64,000 nt of DNA, from positions 1 to 64,000 of the forward strand of contig MVZM01000010.1 of NCBI GenBank assembly GCA_002068415.1. The letters run 5' to 3'. Position 1 is the first letter of the stretch. Each line of letters starts with the position of its first letter. Positions 21,721 through 30,554 of this stretch are shown here, piece by piece. Position numbers and translations under genes: made by a program. The notes beneath the pieces were generated by a model. It was not told the DNA's origin. It worked only from the letters and a program-made list of their open reading frames with translations, and searched no databases. The DNA comes from Tenericutes bacterium ADurb.BinA124 (GTDB lineage Bacteria > Bacillota_I > Bacilli_A > ML615J-28 > CAG-698).

Positions 21721-24285
21721 CTACTTCTTTAATTTTTTTTGCAGTTCATCAAGTTTATTCATCGCTTCAAGAGGACTTAACTGATTGATATCAATACTTT
21801 TAATTTGTTCAAGAACAAACACTTCTTTTTCTGACTTTGAATCATAGAGCATTGGCGGCTGATAATTCTTGATTGACAGCGCTTTACTATCAATTTTATG
21901 ATGATTTTCTAATTTTTTAAGAATGTCACTGGCTCTTAAAATTACTTCAAGAGGAATGTTAGCCAGTTTCGCAACATTAATGCCATAACTCTTATCAACC
22001 GGCCCCGGTAAAACCTTATGTAAAAAGACGATGTCACCATGGACTTCTTCAGCCGATACATGGACATTGCGTAAATGGCTTAAGTCCTTATCCAAAGTTG
22101 TCAATTCATGATAATGAGTGGAAAATAAAGTTTTACACAATTTTTGTTCATGTATAAATTCAATAATCGCTTGTGCTAAAGCCATGCCGTCATAGGTGGC
22201 CGTACCACGACCAATCTCATCAAAAATAACTAAACTCTGCTTAGTTGCATGCTTAAGAGCATTATTGACTTCTTGCATTTCAATCATAAAGGTTGATTGA
22301 CCGCTAACAATATCATCAGCCGCTCCAATTCTTGTAAAAATGGCATCAAAAATTGGTAAACGGGCGCTGGCACAGGGAACAAAACATCCGATTTGTGCCA
22401 TAATTGCAATTAAGGCCACTTGGCGCATATAGGTTGATTTTCCGCTCATATTCGGACCGGTAATTAGTAAGATATAATCATCTTCTTTCATAACAACATC
22501 ATTGGGAATAAAATGATCCTGAAATTTCTCAATGACGGGATGTCGCGAAGCTTTCAAATCAATCACCATCTGCTCCATTAATTTTGGGCGCACATAGTGG
22601 TTTTCATTAGCAACCCGAGCAAAAGAAAGTAACATATCCAGTTCGGCCAAGACTTTCGCTAAATATTGTAAATTAGCAATTGTTAGTTTTGCTCGTTCGC
22701 GAATCTCACTAAAGATCTTAATCTCTAATTCCAAAGCTTTTTCTTCTGCTCTAAGAATCATACTTTCTTTATCTTTCAGTTCCTCGGTAATAAAACGTTC
22801 AACATTGCTTAAGGTTTGCTTGCGAATATAGCCGAGTTTCTCTTGAACCATGGCGCTGTTGCCTTTAGAAACTTCTAAATAATACCCAAAAACGCGATTA
22901 AAACCAACGCGGAGATTCTTAATCCCCGAACGCTCCCGTTCTTTTTCCTCCAAGGTCAATAGGTAATCCTTGCTTTCACTAACTAAGCGGCGAAAACTAT
23001 CCAACTCTTCATGATAGCCATCTTTAATAACCCCGCCATCCTTAACAACAAACGGTGCATCAATGGCAATACTTTGATCAAGTAAATGATATAAATCGAA
23101 AAAAACATCTAAATGCGCACTTAAATTAAAATAATGTTGGATTTTCAGTTTTTGAATTAAGGCTTGAATATTCGGAACAACACCCAAGGACTTATGCAGT
23201 TGTAACAAATCTTTCGGATTAGCACTATCATAAGATATTTTCCCAACAATTCGTTCTAAATCATAAACGCTTTCCAAATGAGAACGAAGTTCATTAGCAA
23301 GAAGAAATTCTTGTTGGCATTTTTCGACAATCCCATAACGTTTTTCGATTTTTTCACGATCAATCAAGGGGAAAATAAGGGATTTTTTTAAAAAACGACT
23401 TCCCATCGCCGTCACACAACGATCTAAAACATTAACCAAAGAGTTCTTCTTGTTTTGAAAACGCAAGGTTTCTAAAATTTCCAAATTACGACGAGAAGCA
23501 AAATCAATTTTCATAAAGCCACTGGCATCGTACTTCACCACTTTTTGCATATGAATTAAATGGCGTTTTTGGGTACGAACAATATAATTTAACAGCCTTA
23601 AAAAAGCTTTTTCTTCGCCTTTATCCAATTCTTCCGTTAAAGCTTTTAAATAATTAATAGGAGAAGTATTATCTTCCTTGGAAATGGTAAGCGGATGGAA
23701 AGTATTGATTTGTTCAAGCAAATGAGTGGGAAAATCATTGCCAATGACAATTTCCCGCGTTTTTAATTTTAAAATCTCGGTTATTAAAAGATCTTCATTT
23801 AAGGGAAGATTGGTTAAAAAATTCTCACCAGTTCCTAAATCGGAATAACAAAGTAAATAACGCTCTTTTTCCACATCTACCGAGGTTAAATAATTATTTT
23901 CTTTCGCATCAACCAAACTGCCTTCCGTGGTTGTTCCCGGAGTAATAATCCGCACCACATCGCGGGTTACAATCCCTTTTGCTAAAGCTGGATCTTCCAT
24001 TTGTTCCACAATCGCCACTTTAAAACCTTTTTCCGTTAAACGATCCAAATATGAATTAACGGCATGGTAAGGAACACCACACATCGGCACTCGTTCAGGA
24101 GCACCTGCATCTCGACCGGTTAAAACAATTTCTAAAACTTTCGAGGCGACAATAGCATCATTAAAGAACATTTCATAGAAATCACCCAAACGGAAAAACA
24201 CTAGTGTATCTGGGTATTGCTCTTTAATTTCTAAATATTGGCGCATCATCGGTGTATATTGCATTTTATCAATGTTCTCGTACAT
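21721..24285 (-). CDS. mutS: DNA mismatch repair protein MutS
   Basis: 854 residues, full length. The mismatch-binding domain holds the Phe-X-Glu motif in FFRLGDFYEMF (near residue 34), followed by connector, lever and clamp regions, and the ATPase with GPNMSGKSTYMRQVA, FDEIGRGTATYDG and STHYHELT. The extreme C-terminus (PLEAMNKLDELQKKLKK) is the usual MutS tail. First gene of the operon mutS-mutL-miaA-pcp. Confidence 0.97.
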   Translation of the reverse strand: MYENIDKMQYTPMMRQYLEIKEQYPDTLVFFRLGDFYEMFFNDAIVASKVLEIVLTGRDAGAPERVPMCGVPYHAVNSYLDRLTEKGFKVAIVEQMEDPALAKGIVTRDVVRIITPGTTTEGSLVDAKENNYLTSVDVEKERYLLCYSDLGTGENFLTNLPLNEDLLITEILKLKTREIVIGNDFPTHLLEQINTFHPLTISKEDNTSPINYLKALTEELDKGEEKAFLRLLNYIVRTQKRHLIHMQKVVKYDASGFMKIDFASRRNLEILETLRFQNKKNSLVNVLDRCVTAMGSRFLKKSLIFPLIDREKIEKRYGIVEKCQQEFLLANELRSHLESVYDLERIVGKISYDSANPKDLLQLHKSLGVVPNIQALIQKLKIQHYFNLSAHLDVFFDLYHLLDQSIAIDAPFVVKDGGVIKDGYHEELDSFRRLVSESKDYLLTLEEKERERSGIKNLRVGFNRVFGYYLEVSKGNSAMVQEKLGYIRKQTLSNVERFITEELKDKESMILRAEEKALELEIKIFSEIRERAKLTIANLQYLAKVLAELDMLLSFARVANENHYVRPKLMEQMVIDLKASRHPVIEKFQDHFIPNDVVMKEDDYILLITGPNMSGKSTYMRQVALIAIMAQIGCFVPCASARLPIFDAIFTRIGAADDIVSGQSTFMIEMQEVNNALKHATKQSLVIFDEIGRGTATYDGMALAQAIIEFIHEQKLCKTLFSTHYHELTTLDKDLSHLRNVHVSAEEVHGDIVFLHKVLPGPVDKSYGINVAKLANIPLEVILRASDILKKLENHHKIDSKALSIKNYQPPMLYDSKSEKEVFVLEQIKSIDINQLSPLEAMNKLDELQKKLKK

Positions 24286-24312
24286 AGTTTCACCTTTTAC
24301 ACTCTTTAAGAA

Positions 24313-24321
24313 ATTATACCA
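24313..24321 (-). promoter_or_regulatory. Extended -10 promoter of mutS
   Basis: TGGTATAAT on the minus strand, 28 bases before the mutS start; no clear -35. Confidence 0.5.
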
Positions 24322-24358
24322 TAATTTTCACTTTTTCGATAGCAAAAAATTCTTAAGT

Positions 24359-24389
24359 AAAAAAGTAATCTCAGCGCGAGATTACTTTT
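24359..24389 (-). terminator. Terminator of the Gfo/Idh gene
   Basis: AAGTAATCTC/GAGATTACTT hairpin followed by T6 on the minus strand; the 5' arm is made of the last codons and stop codon of the gene. Confidence 0.85.
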
Positions 24390-25591
24390 CCACCTTGTAA
24401 GCGGGATGTTTCTGCATCTAAAGCCATAAAATGGCTTTCCAAGGCATTTTTAATATCCGTTAATCCGATAATCGGTTCATTGTTGCGAACATTAGCCAAA
24501 AAATCCCGGACCATCTTTTTATCACCACCGGCATGACCGGAAAAGTCCTTAGCTAATTCCCTAACATCAATTTGCCAAGTGTCCCCACCAAAGACTTTGA
24601 CGGTAATTGTCATTCCCTCCATATCGCCTTCAATTTCACCTTTCGTGCCATGAATTTTAATACTGCGGTGAATTTCTTTGGAAAAAGCCGTAATTGTTAA
24701 CTGGGCGGTTGCAGCATTTTTAAACAGCATTTGGACGACTTGATGGTCGGGAACATTATTATCAGATTGATAAACACAGCGGCTGTAACTGAGCTTTTCA
24801 TCTTTTAGGACGGTTTCCAAATCGGGATTTAGCGTAAAAATCATCGCCCACATGGGATGTTTTTTGTAAAAGCGGAAAGCATGATAAGGACAATCAACTT
24901 GACATTGATAGCAATAAGCTTTACTGCCAAGCGGAGCATGAGCCTTATTAAAGTAGAATAAATTTCCTAAAGATGATAATTGTGTACAGTCGCTTCCCAT
25001 CAGCCATCTAATAATATCTAAATCATGGCAGCTTTTGGCTAAAACCATCGGTGATGAGGTTTGAGAGTTGCGCCAATTGCCGCGCACATAACTGTGAGCA
25101 AAGTGATAATAACCAATGTGTTCCGTTTGCGATAAGGTAACAATCTCCCCAATTGTTTGATTATCAATGATTTCTTTCAATTTTTGGTAAAATGGCGTAT
25201 AGCGCAAAACATGGCAAACAGCCACTTTGCGGTTAAGTTGTTTTGCATAATCAGCAATTTCTTGACAATCCGCTTTGGTGGTAGCAATCGGCTTTTCCAA
25301 TAATAAATCATAACCTAAGTTTAAAGCTTTAAGAGCATGGCGATGATGATCTTGGTCCATGGTGCTGATAATTAACACATCGGCCAATTTTCCTTTTCCA
25401 AAAAAATGGTCTTCATTTTCATAAAATTGATCTTCGTTTAACTGATATTGGCTTAAAATAAAGGGTTTTTTGTTTAAATTAACTTCACAAACAGCAACAA
25501 TTTGCGCTTCTTCAGGGTATTCCCGAATAATATTGGCATAGGTAAACCCACGTGAGCCAAATCCTAAAATAGCAACGGTGATTTTTTTCAT
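24371..25591 (-). CDS. Gfo/Idh/MocA-family oxidoreductase
   Basis: 406 residues. N-terminal NAD(P)-binding Rossmann fold (VAILGFGSRGFTYANII), EKPIATTKADCQEIADYA with the conserved Lys of the EKP motif, then the C-terminal alpha/beta domain with the HDLDIIRWLMG motif. A Cys cluster, CYQCQVDCPYHAF, near residue 230 is typical of one subgroup acting on sugars or inositols and may bind metal. The substrate is not predictable. ATG 25591 has AAGGAG six bases upstream. A single-gene transcript with its own promoter and terminator. Confidence 0.88.
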   Translation of the reverse strand: MKKITVAILGFGSRGFTYANIIREYPEEAQIVAVCEVNLNKKPFILSQYQLNEDQFYENEDHFFGKGKLADVLIISTMDQDHHRHALKALNLGYDLLLEKPIATTKADCQEIADYAKQLNRKVAVCHVLRYTPFYQKLKEIIDNQTIGEIVTLSQTEHIGYYHFAHSYVRGNWRNSQTSSPMVLAKSCHDLDIIRWLMGSDCTQLSSLGNLFYFNKAHAPLGSKAYCYQCQVDCPYHAFRFYKKHPMWAMIFTLNPDLETVLKDEKLSYSRCVYQSDNNVPDHQVVQMLFKNAATAQLTITAFSKEIHRSIKIHGTKGEIEGDMEGMTITVKVFGGDTWQIDVRELAKDFSGHAGGDKKMVRDFLANVRNNEPIIGLTDIKNALESHFMALDAETSRLQGGKVISR

Positions 25592-25611
25592 AATTTGCTC
25601 CTTCTTGGTCA

Positions 25612-25640
25612 ATTATAGCATAATGCCGATGATTAGCCAA
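25612..25640 (-). promoter_or_regulatory. Promoter of the Gfo/Idh gene
   Basis: TTGGCT (25635-25640), 17-base spacer, TATAAT (25612-25617) with TG one base upstream, minus strand; begins two bases after the preceding terminator. Confidence 0.65.
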
Positions 25641-25641
25641 C

Positions 25642-25668
25642 AAAAAAAGCACGGAATGACCGCACTTA
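25642..25668 (-). terminator. Terminator of the ECF S-component gene
   Basis: AGTGCGG-TCATT-CCGTGCT hairpin followed by T7 on the minus strand, starting at the gene's stop codon. Confidence 0.83.
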
Positions 25669-26283
25669 TTTTTGGTTTTTCTTTAAAATCTCTAAGACAA
25701 TCACTAATGGGGTACCAATTAAAATCGCCAAGGCAATTTCAAACAATGAGTTAGCAACAAATGTTCCCCAAATAAAAGGGAATAGTTTTTTATCTAGTGC
25801 GAAAATAAATTCCTCGGTAAAAAAGAAAAATCCGCTTTTCCAAACCCAATAAAGCAAGGGTAAAACGATGAGGGAATGAATAAAAGTGACCGTCCCCAAG
25901 GCTAGGGGAACCGCTAACTTTTCGCGGTGGATAACTTTGGTAAATAAAGCGTAGATATCGCTAGCAATTAGCCCGACAAAAGAGCGGGGAACGACTGAAA
26001 GCAAAGGATTTGTAAAGGGAGCATTTACGGTATACTCCATAAAACTTTTCGTCATTGAACCAAGCCCGAAAACAAAGCCCAAAATTAAACCGTATTTTCG
26101 CCCCAGTAAAATTCCTCCGACAATCACAGGAATATGGATAATCGTAATTGGCACTAAACCAATGGTGATATATCCTATTTCAGGAATAAAGGTCATTAAG
26201 ACAATAATGGCAATTAAAATGGCTGCCAAAACCATTTTTCGAATTTCTTCATGACGCGTGGTGCGTTTTGTTAAGTTGTTCAT
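25666..26283 (-). CDS. ECF transporter S component (substrate-binding membrane subunit)
   Basis: 205 residues, six membrane helices and the N-terminal MVLAAILIAI...GLVPITIIHIPVIVGGILLGRKYGLILGFVFGLGS pattern of ECF S components, which capture vitamins for a shared energy-coupling module (EcfA1A2T) in the membrane. Which vitamin is not clear; pantothenate- or folate-type carriers are plausible, and no riboswitch is visible in the 79 bases upstream to decide. The EcfAT genes are not in this window. It may be read from the obg transcript. Confidence 0.85.
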   Translation of the reverse strand: MNNLTKRTTRHEEIRKMVLAAILIAIIVLMTFIPEIGYITIGLVPITIIHIPVIVGGILLGRKYGLILGFVFGLGSMTKSFMEYTVNAPFTNPLLSVVPRSFVGLIASDIYALFTKVIHREKLAVPLALGTVTFIHSLIVLPLLYWVWKSGFFFFTEEFIFALDKKLFPFIWGTFVANSLFEIALAILIGTPLVIVLEILKKNQK

Positions 26284-26362
26284 TTTTCTCCTTTTTAGGC
26301 TATTAAAAGTCCCATAAGTTTTTTTAAAATCTCATTACAGTATGTTCTTTCGCAAGTAACAT

Positions 26363-27637
26363 CTAATCTAAAAACTCAAATTCGTATCCGAAAATACGAA
26401 CCGTATCACCATGTTTAACGCCCAGTTTCCGAAGCTCCGCATCGACTCCTAAATTACGAAGTCTCCTCGCCAACATTTTAATGTTGGCATCACGGGTAAA
26501 ATCCGTCGCCTCAAAAAACTTCTTTACCATCGGACCACTAACATTATACACTCCTTGTTCATCTTTTTCAATAACAAAGGCTTGTTCTGGAGTAAATCGA
26601 TACTCAATTACTTGATCAACCAAGTCATCTTTAAACTGGTCAATCGTAACTGTATCTAACAAATTGGCAATTTCATAAACCATTTGATCAAGGTTATGAT
26701 TCGTATAAGCACTGATAGGTATAATCGGCATATCGGGTATTTGCTTCCTAAGTTGTTCAAGTTTATGATTGGCATTCGGCAAATCCATTTTGTTGGCGAC
26801 AATTAGCTGTGGTCGCAACATTAATTGGGGATTATAGGTCGCTAATTCTTTGTTTATTTTTAAATAATCATCATAGGGATTACGCTTTTCTTTGGAATCC
26901 ATATCGAGAACATGGACTATCACTCTCGTTCTTTCAATATGTTTCAAGAATTGAAAACCTAAACCTGCCCCTTGACTGGCATTTTCAATCAATCCGGGCA
27001 AGTCCGCCATCACAAAACTACGACCATCTTTCACTTTAACAACCCCTAATTGGGGAACTAAAGTGGTGAAAGGATAATCGGCAATCTTCGGTCGGGCAGC
27101 ACTGACAACGGAAATAATCGTCGACTTACCGACACTCGGAAAACCAACCAACCCAACATCAGCTAATATTTTAAGTTCAATCCGGATGACTTTCTCCTCA
27201 CCTAGCTCTCCTTTTTCACAAATCTCCGGTGCTGTCATCCGCGAAGTGCCAAATGAAGCGTTCCCGCGTCCGCCTTTCCCCCCTTTCGCAACCACAACTT
27301 CTTGCTTATGTTTGGTAATATCGGCAATCACAATGCCATTATTTAAATCATAAACAATGCTTCCAACCGGAACGCGAATATAAACATCCTTGGCATCTCG
27401 ACCAAAGCAGTTTTTGGGACGACCATTTTCGCCGTTGGCTGCAACAATCAGTTTTTGGTAACGAAAATCCAATAAAGTGGTTAAACCTTCATCACCGACA
27501 AAGATGATGTCCCCACCGCGACCACCATTACCTCCCGATGGTCCGCCAAAAGGGACATATTTTTCACGACGAAAAGCGACAACACCATTGCCGCCATTTC
27601 CCGCTTTAATATGAAAACTGACATCATCAATAAACAT
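26363..27637 (-). CDS. obgE: GTPase ObgE/CgtA
   Basis: 424 residues. N-terminal glycine-rich Obg fold (residues 1-157, GGNGVVAFRREKYVPFGGPSGG and the GKGGRGNASF stretch), GTPase domain with GFPSVGKST, DLPGLIE and NKMDLP, and the C-terminal OCT domain (about 345-424) found in Bacillota. Acts in 50S assembly and stress control. It follows the rplU-prp-rpmA cluster, the standard arrangement, though a terminator lies between rpmA and obg. Confidence 0.96.
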   Translation of the reverse strand: MFIDDVSFHIKAGNGGNGVVAFRREKYVPFGGPSGGNGGRGGDIIFVGDEGLTTLLDFRYQKLIVAANGENGRPKNCFGRDAKDVYIRVPVGSIVYDLNNGIVIADITKHKQEVVVAKGGKGGRGNASFGTSRMTAPEICEKGELGEEKVIRIELKILADVGLVGFPSVGKSTIISVVSAARPKIADYPFTTLVPQLGVVKVKDGRSFVMADLPGLIENASQGAGLGFQFLKHIERTRVIVHVLDMDSKEKRNPYDDYLKINKELATYNPQLMLRPQLIVANKMDLPNANHKLEQLRKQIPDMPIIPISAYTNHNLDQMVYEIANLLDTVTIDQFKDDLVDQVIEYRFTPEQAFVIEKDEQGVYNVSGPMVKKFFEATDFTRDANIKMLARRLRNLGVDAELRKLGVKHGDTVRIFGYEFEFLD

Positions 27638-27660
27638 AAGACACCCTCATTTTTTAAGTT

Positions 27661-27685
27661 AAAAAAATGCACTTAAAGTGCATTA
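27661..27685 (-). terminator. Terminator after rpmA
   Basis: AATGCAC-TTTAA-GTGCATT hairpin followed by T7 on the minus strand, overlapping the rpmA stop codon. It would reduce read-through into obg. Confidence 0.78.
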
Positions 27686-27964
27686 TTTTGTTTCGTAAAC
27701 AGACACTTGTTTTTTGTCCCGACCTTTACGCTCATATTTCACATAACCAGTAGTAGTTGCAAACAAAGTATCATCCGCTCCTAAACCAACATTTGTTCCC
27801 GGGAATATTTTAGTTCCCCGTTGACGATAAATAATCGATCCGGCTCTAGCATATTCGCCATCGGATAATTTAATCCCTAAACGCTTAGCACGGGAATCAC
27901 GACCGTTTTTCGTCGATGAACCGGCTTTTTTTGATGCAAAAAACTGAATATTAATTTTAAACAT
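27683..27964 (-). CDS. rpmA: 50S ribosomal protein L27 with cleavable N-terminal propeptide
   Basis: 93 residues. Begins with the Bacillota-type propeptide MFKINIQFF followed by [15 protein letters not shown], the form that must be cut after the second Phe by the protease Prp before L27 can reach the peptidyl transferase centre. The rest is canonical bL27 ([29 protein letters not shown]). The prp gene lies just upstream in the same operon. Confidence 0.96.
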   Translation of the reverse strand: MFKINIQFFASKKAGSSTKNGRDSRAKRLGIKLSDGEYARAGSIIYRQRGTKIFPGTNVGLGADDTLFATTTGYVKYERKGRDKKQVSVYETK

Positions 27965-27975
27965 GAGATTACCTC

Positions 27976-28293
27976 CTATTTATTTAATTTTATTTTTAGA
28001 TGTTGGGCATAATTTTTACTAATGCCCTGTAAAGTGGTCACCAAATTCTCCATAATTAAATTAGTAAATTCATTGGTTTGGTGGATTCTTAATTGCATGG
28101 AAGGCGCTTTTTCATCTTCATGAAAATAATAATCTGGACAAACTTTTTTAATTAATCCGAGACTTACATACATGGCAGTAGAAATCGCACTGCACACAAT
28201 GTCGGAACCATTTTTTCCGTAATCAGAATGACCATTGACCGCAATTTCTGTAATCGTCCCATTGGCATGGAAAGCAACATTAACAGTCGTCAT
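27976..28293 (-). CDS. prp: Ribosomal-processing cysteine protease Prp
   Basis: 105 residues (YsxB/Prp family). The catalytic His22 (in VNGHSDYG) and Cys34 (in DIVCSA) sit at the same numbers as in the characterised staphylococcal enzyme. It removes the L27 propeptide, an essential step in Bacillota. Located between rplU (2-base gap) and rpmA (11-base gap), its usual place. Confidence 0.94.
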   Translation of the reverse strand: MTTVNVAFHANGTITEIAVNGHSDYGKNGSDIVCSAISTAMYVSLGLIKKVCPDYYFHEDEKAPSMQLRIHQTNEFTNLIMENLVTTLQGISKNYAQHLKIKLNK

Positions 28294-28295
28294 GA

Positions 28296-28598
28296 TTATC
28301 CTTCAATGTTTAAAATTGTTACCTTAGTGTAAGGTTGACGATGGCCCTGCTTTTTATGATAGTTCTTCTTCGCTTTGTATTTGAAAACGATAATCTTTTT
28401 GTTCTTGCCATTTTTCTCAACCCGAGCGGTCACTTTAGCTCCTTCAAGATACGGCGAACCGAATTTACCATCAACCATTAATACTTTATCGAAAACAATT
28501 TCTTCATTTTCTGCAGCATTGAGTTTTTCCACATAAACAACATCATTTGTTGTTACGCGATATTGTTTGCCACCAGTTTCAATAATTGCATACATCAT
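28296..28598 (-). CDS. rplU: 50S ribosomal protein L21
   Basis: 100 residues matching bL21 from start to end ([42 protein letters not shown]). Two adjacent ATG codons are possible; the first (28598) has AGGAGG seven bases upstream. First gene of rplU-prp-rpmA, preceded by a structured leader and a strong promoter. Confidence 0.96.
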   Translation of the reverse strand: MMYAIIETGGKQYRVTTNDVVYVEKLNAAENEEIVFDKVLMVDGKFGSPYLEGAKVTARVEKNGKNKKIIVFKYKAKKNYHKKQGHRQPYTKVTILNIEG

Positions 28599-28690
28599 CT
28601 TCGCACCTCCTCATTTAATAAGTCACGCCATCTAGGTGGATTTACTCACTTAAAACCTGTTTTGAGCGGTTGCGATTTCACAACATCCAT
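28599..28690 (-). ncRNA. Probable L21 autoregulatory leader
   Basis: About 90 transcribed bases between the rplU promoter and start codon. They contain blocks resembling the L21 leader of Bacillota (GAAATCGCAACCGCTC and TCCACCTAGATGGCGTGAC, the latter forming a short hairpin around CTAG). Such leaders bind L21 to control their own operon. Assigned from sequence resemblance and position only. Confidence 0.5.
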
Positions 28691-28719
28691 ATTATATACT
28701 TTTCGCTTGAAAAAGTCAA
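28691..28719 (-). promoter_or_regulatory. Promoter of the rplU-prp-rpmA operon
   Basis: TTGACT (28714-28719), 17-base spacer, TATAAT (28691-28696) on the minus strand; near consensus. Confidence 0.88.
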
Positions 28720-28733
28720 TCAAAATATTTGCT

Positions 28734-28800
28734 ATTTTCCCAGGGGCATCTTCCAAGCCTAAATGCGTTAAACAAGCAACTAAAAAGCTCATTAAATAGT
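28734..28800 (+). pseudogene. Fragment resembling the 3' end of the small lipoprotein gene; contains 25-bp repeat copy 2
   Basis: The plus strand reads FAIFPGASSKPKCVKQATKKLIK and stops at 28800. Bases 28743-28767 are identical to the complement of 52-76 in the lipoprotein gene. Similarity is weaker on both sides (TFAADGASSKPKC against IFAIFPGASSKPKC). The frame is open upstream, but only back into the rplU promoter and leader with no fitting start, so it looks like a truncated copy rather than a gene. Confidence 0.4.
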
Positions 28801-28862
28801 TAAAGTCATCAACAACAACTCGTGTAGGAAAATTTCAAAGACTTTAAATTATCTATGAATTA

Positions 28863-28871
28863 TGCTATAAT
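28863..28871 (+). promoter_or_regulatory. Extended -10 element upstream of the IS30 fragment
   Basis: TGCTATAAT, about 104 bases before the ATG at 28975. Between them an inverted pair GTGGTA/TACCAC could fold in the transcript. Confidence 0.4.
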
Positions 28872-28974
28872 TCCCATGGCAAAATCCTTTTTGTTTTTGG
28901 GAAATGTCGAGAAAAAAGAAAGAAAAGTGGTAATGAATTTTGCCACTACCACCATTAAATTTAGGAGGAATTAT

Positions 28975-29274
28975 ATGAACAACTTAAATGGCACCGCCAA
29001 TCATGCCAATTTCAAACAACTCACTAGTACTGATCGAATCACTATTGAAGTTCTTTTAAAACAAGGCATCTCTATAACTGAAATTGCTAAACAACTTGGG
29101 AAACATCGTTCCTCTATTTATCGCGAAATAAAGCGCGGTAGTATTACAACATTGGATAGTCAATTACAACAAATTACCAAATATGAAGCAAAAACAGCCC
29201 AGAGTCAATCCGATAAAAGAAACTTAAATTCCAAAAAAAAACCAAAATCCGAGCAGTTAGGACGACGAGGTTAA
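28975..29274 (+). pseudogene. IS30-family transposase N-terminal fragment
   Basis: 99 residues from an ATG with a perfect ribosome site (AGGAGG). Residues 14-55 are the IS30 helix-turn-helix (FKQLTSTDRITIEVLLKQGISITEIAKQLGKHRSSIYREIKRG), followed by the YEAKTAQSQSDKRNLN segment typical just before the catalytic core. The DDE integrase domain (some 200 residues) is missing: the frame ends in a short Lys/Arg-rich tail whose last codons overlap the convergent gene at 29257 by 18 bases. Cannot transpose by itself; it might survive as a small DNA-binding protein. No intact terminal inverted repeats were identified. Confidence 0.75.
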
Positions 29275-30387
29275 ATCACGAAGATAGCAACGACGACGAC
29301 GGTGTTGACGAGTTTCAAATTCCCGCCACAGTGAACGAACTTCCAAGTTTGTTTCTAACTCCGGTCCCGTTTCCGCAAACTTCACACCGCATTTAATTGC
29401 TGATTTGATGCCTTCAAATAAAATAAGGGCATTAACACCGAGTTTTTGGTACTGAGGCTTAACACCAACCAAATACATATCTAAGACACGGTAAGTTTTT
29501 AAGGCTTTTAAAACGCGCAAAAAACCAAAAGGAAACAATTTCCCGTTTGACTTTTTCATCGCTTGGTTTAAAGATGGAACCATGAGCCCAAAACCGATTA
29601 GCTCATCGGTTTTCGTCGTAACGAAGTATAAAAATTCCAAATTAACAAGCGTAATGAACTGTTTGATCGTATCATCAATTTGGCGGTCATTTAAAGGCAC
29701 AACGCCGTATAAATGACCAAACGATTCATTAATTAAAAGGAGAGCATCACGAGCATACTTTTTAATTTCTCGACGTTTTTTTACTTTCACAACTTTATAA
29801 CCGTAGCGGTTAGTAATCACAGCTGACAGCCGGGTAATGCGATCATTCATTGATGTTGGGGTAAAAACCTGATACTCCACCCAATCAATATCTTTTCTAA
29901 AGCCGAGTGTTTCCAAATGTTTCATATAATAAGGGTGATTATATAATGTAATGGTGCTGCTTTCTTCTTCAAAGCCTTCTACCAATAAACCTTGTTTATC
30001 TAAATCACTAAAGCCAATCGGCCCGATAATTTGATTCAAACCGCGTTCAATCGCCCATTCTTCTACTTGCTTCATCAACAATTTAGTAACTTCTAAATTA
30101 TCAATCACATCAAAGCGACTAAAACGCATTTGTTTTAAGCCCATTTTAGCATTATAAGCTTTATTAATTAACGCACAAATACGTCCGACAATCTTGTTAT
30201 TTTCATAAGCTAAAAACAAGCGTGTTTCACAATAGGCATAAGCATGATTCTTTTTCGGATTGAGCATATTCATCTCATCTTGAACAAAACCAGGGATGTA
30301 ATAAGGATTTTGCTTATACATTTTGATAGGAAACTGAATAAATTTTAAGATGTCATGGCGCTTGGAAATTTCTTTAATCGTAATCAT
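29257..30387 (-). CDS. GNAT-like conserved protein
   Basis: 376 residues from ATG 30387 (GGAGG eight bases upstream). The N-terminal half resembles a GNAT acyltransferase fold (FLAYENNKIVGRICALINKAYN, IGPIGFSDLDKQGLLVEGFEE), and the second half has a further acetyltransferase-like stretch (VGVKPQYQKLGVNALILFEGIKSAIKCGVKFAETGPELETN). Such two-part proteins are widespread in Bacteroidota and Clostridia as uncharacterised acyltransferase-like proteins. No substrate is known. No membrane helices. Its 3' end collides with the IS30 fragment. Confidence 0.75.
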   Translation of the reverse strand: MITIKEISKRHDILKFIQFPIKMYKQNPYYIPGFVQDEMNMLNPKKNHAYAYCETRLFLAYENNKIVGRICALINKAYNAKMGLKQMRFSRFDVIDNLEVTKLLMKQVEEWAIERGLNQIIGPIGFSDLDKQGLLVEGFEEESSTITLYNHPYYMKHLETLGFRKDIDWVEYQVFTPTSMNDRITRLSAVITNRYGYKVVKVKKRREIKKYARDALLLINESFGHLYGVVPLNDRQIDDTIKQFITLVNLEFLYFVTTKTDELIGFGLMVPSLNQAMKKSNGKLFPFGFLRVLKALKTYRVLDMYLVGVKPQYQKLGVNALILFEGIKSAIKCGVKFAETGPELETNLEVRSLWREFETRQHRRRRCYLRDLTSSS

Positions 30388-30426
30388 CTTCCTGACCTCC
30401 ATATTTATGAAATCTAATTTATTCTT

Positions 30427-30435
30427 ATTATAACA
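30427..30435 (-). promoter_or_regulatory. Extended -10 promoter of the GNAT-like gene
   Basis: TGTTATAAT on the minus strand, 40 bases before the start codon. Confidence 0.45.
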
Positions 30436-30515
30436 AAAAGCAATCCAATTTGCTACAAAAAAAGATAAAACAATGTAGATTGGGTTAATTACATCTTCAA
30501 TTTTCCGTTTTTTTA

Positions 30516-30524
30516 TGTTATACT
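30516..30524 (+). promoter_or_regulatory. Extended -10 promoter of the VTT-acyltransferase gene
   Basis: TGTTATACT, 30 bases before the ATG at 30555. It is divergent from the GNAT-like promoter about 80 bases away. Confidence 0.45.
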
Positions 30525-30554
30525 ATTCTTAATTTTGATATAAGAGCAGGCTTT

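Noticed and set aside
26284-26362. Vitamin riboswitch before the ECF S component
   Set aside because: 79 bases with no FMN, TPP or folate motif visible.
28563-28799. 78-codon plus-strand gene
   Set aside because: Its start lies antisense inside rplU and it runs through the rplU promoter and leader; only its last third resembles a real peptide and is reported as a fragment.
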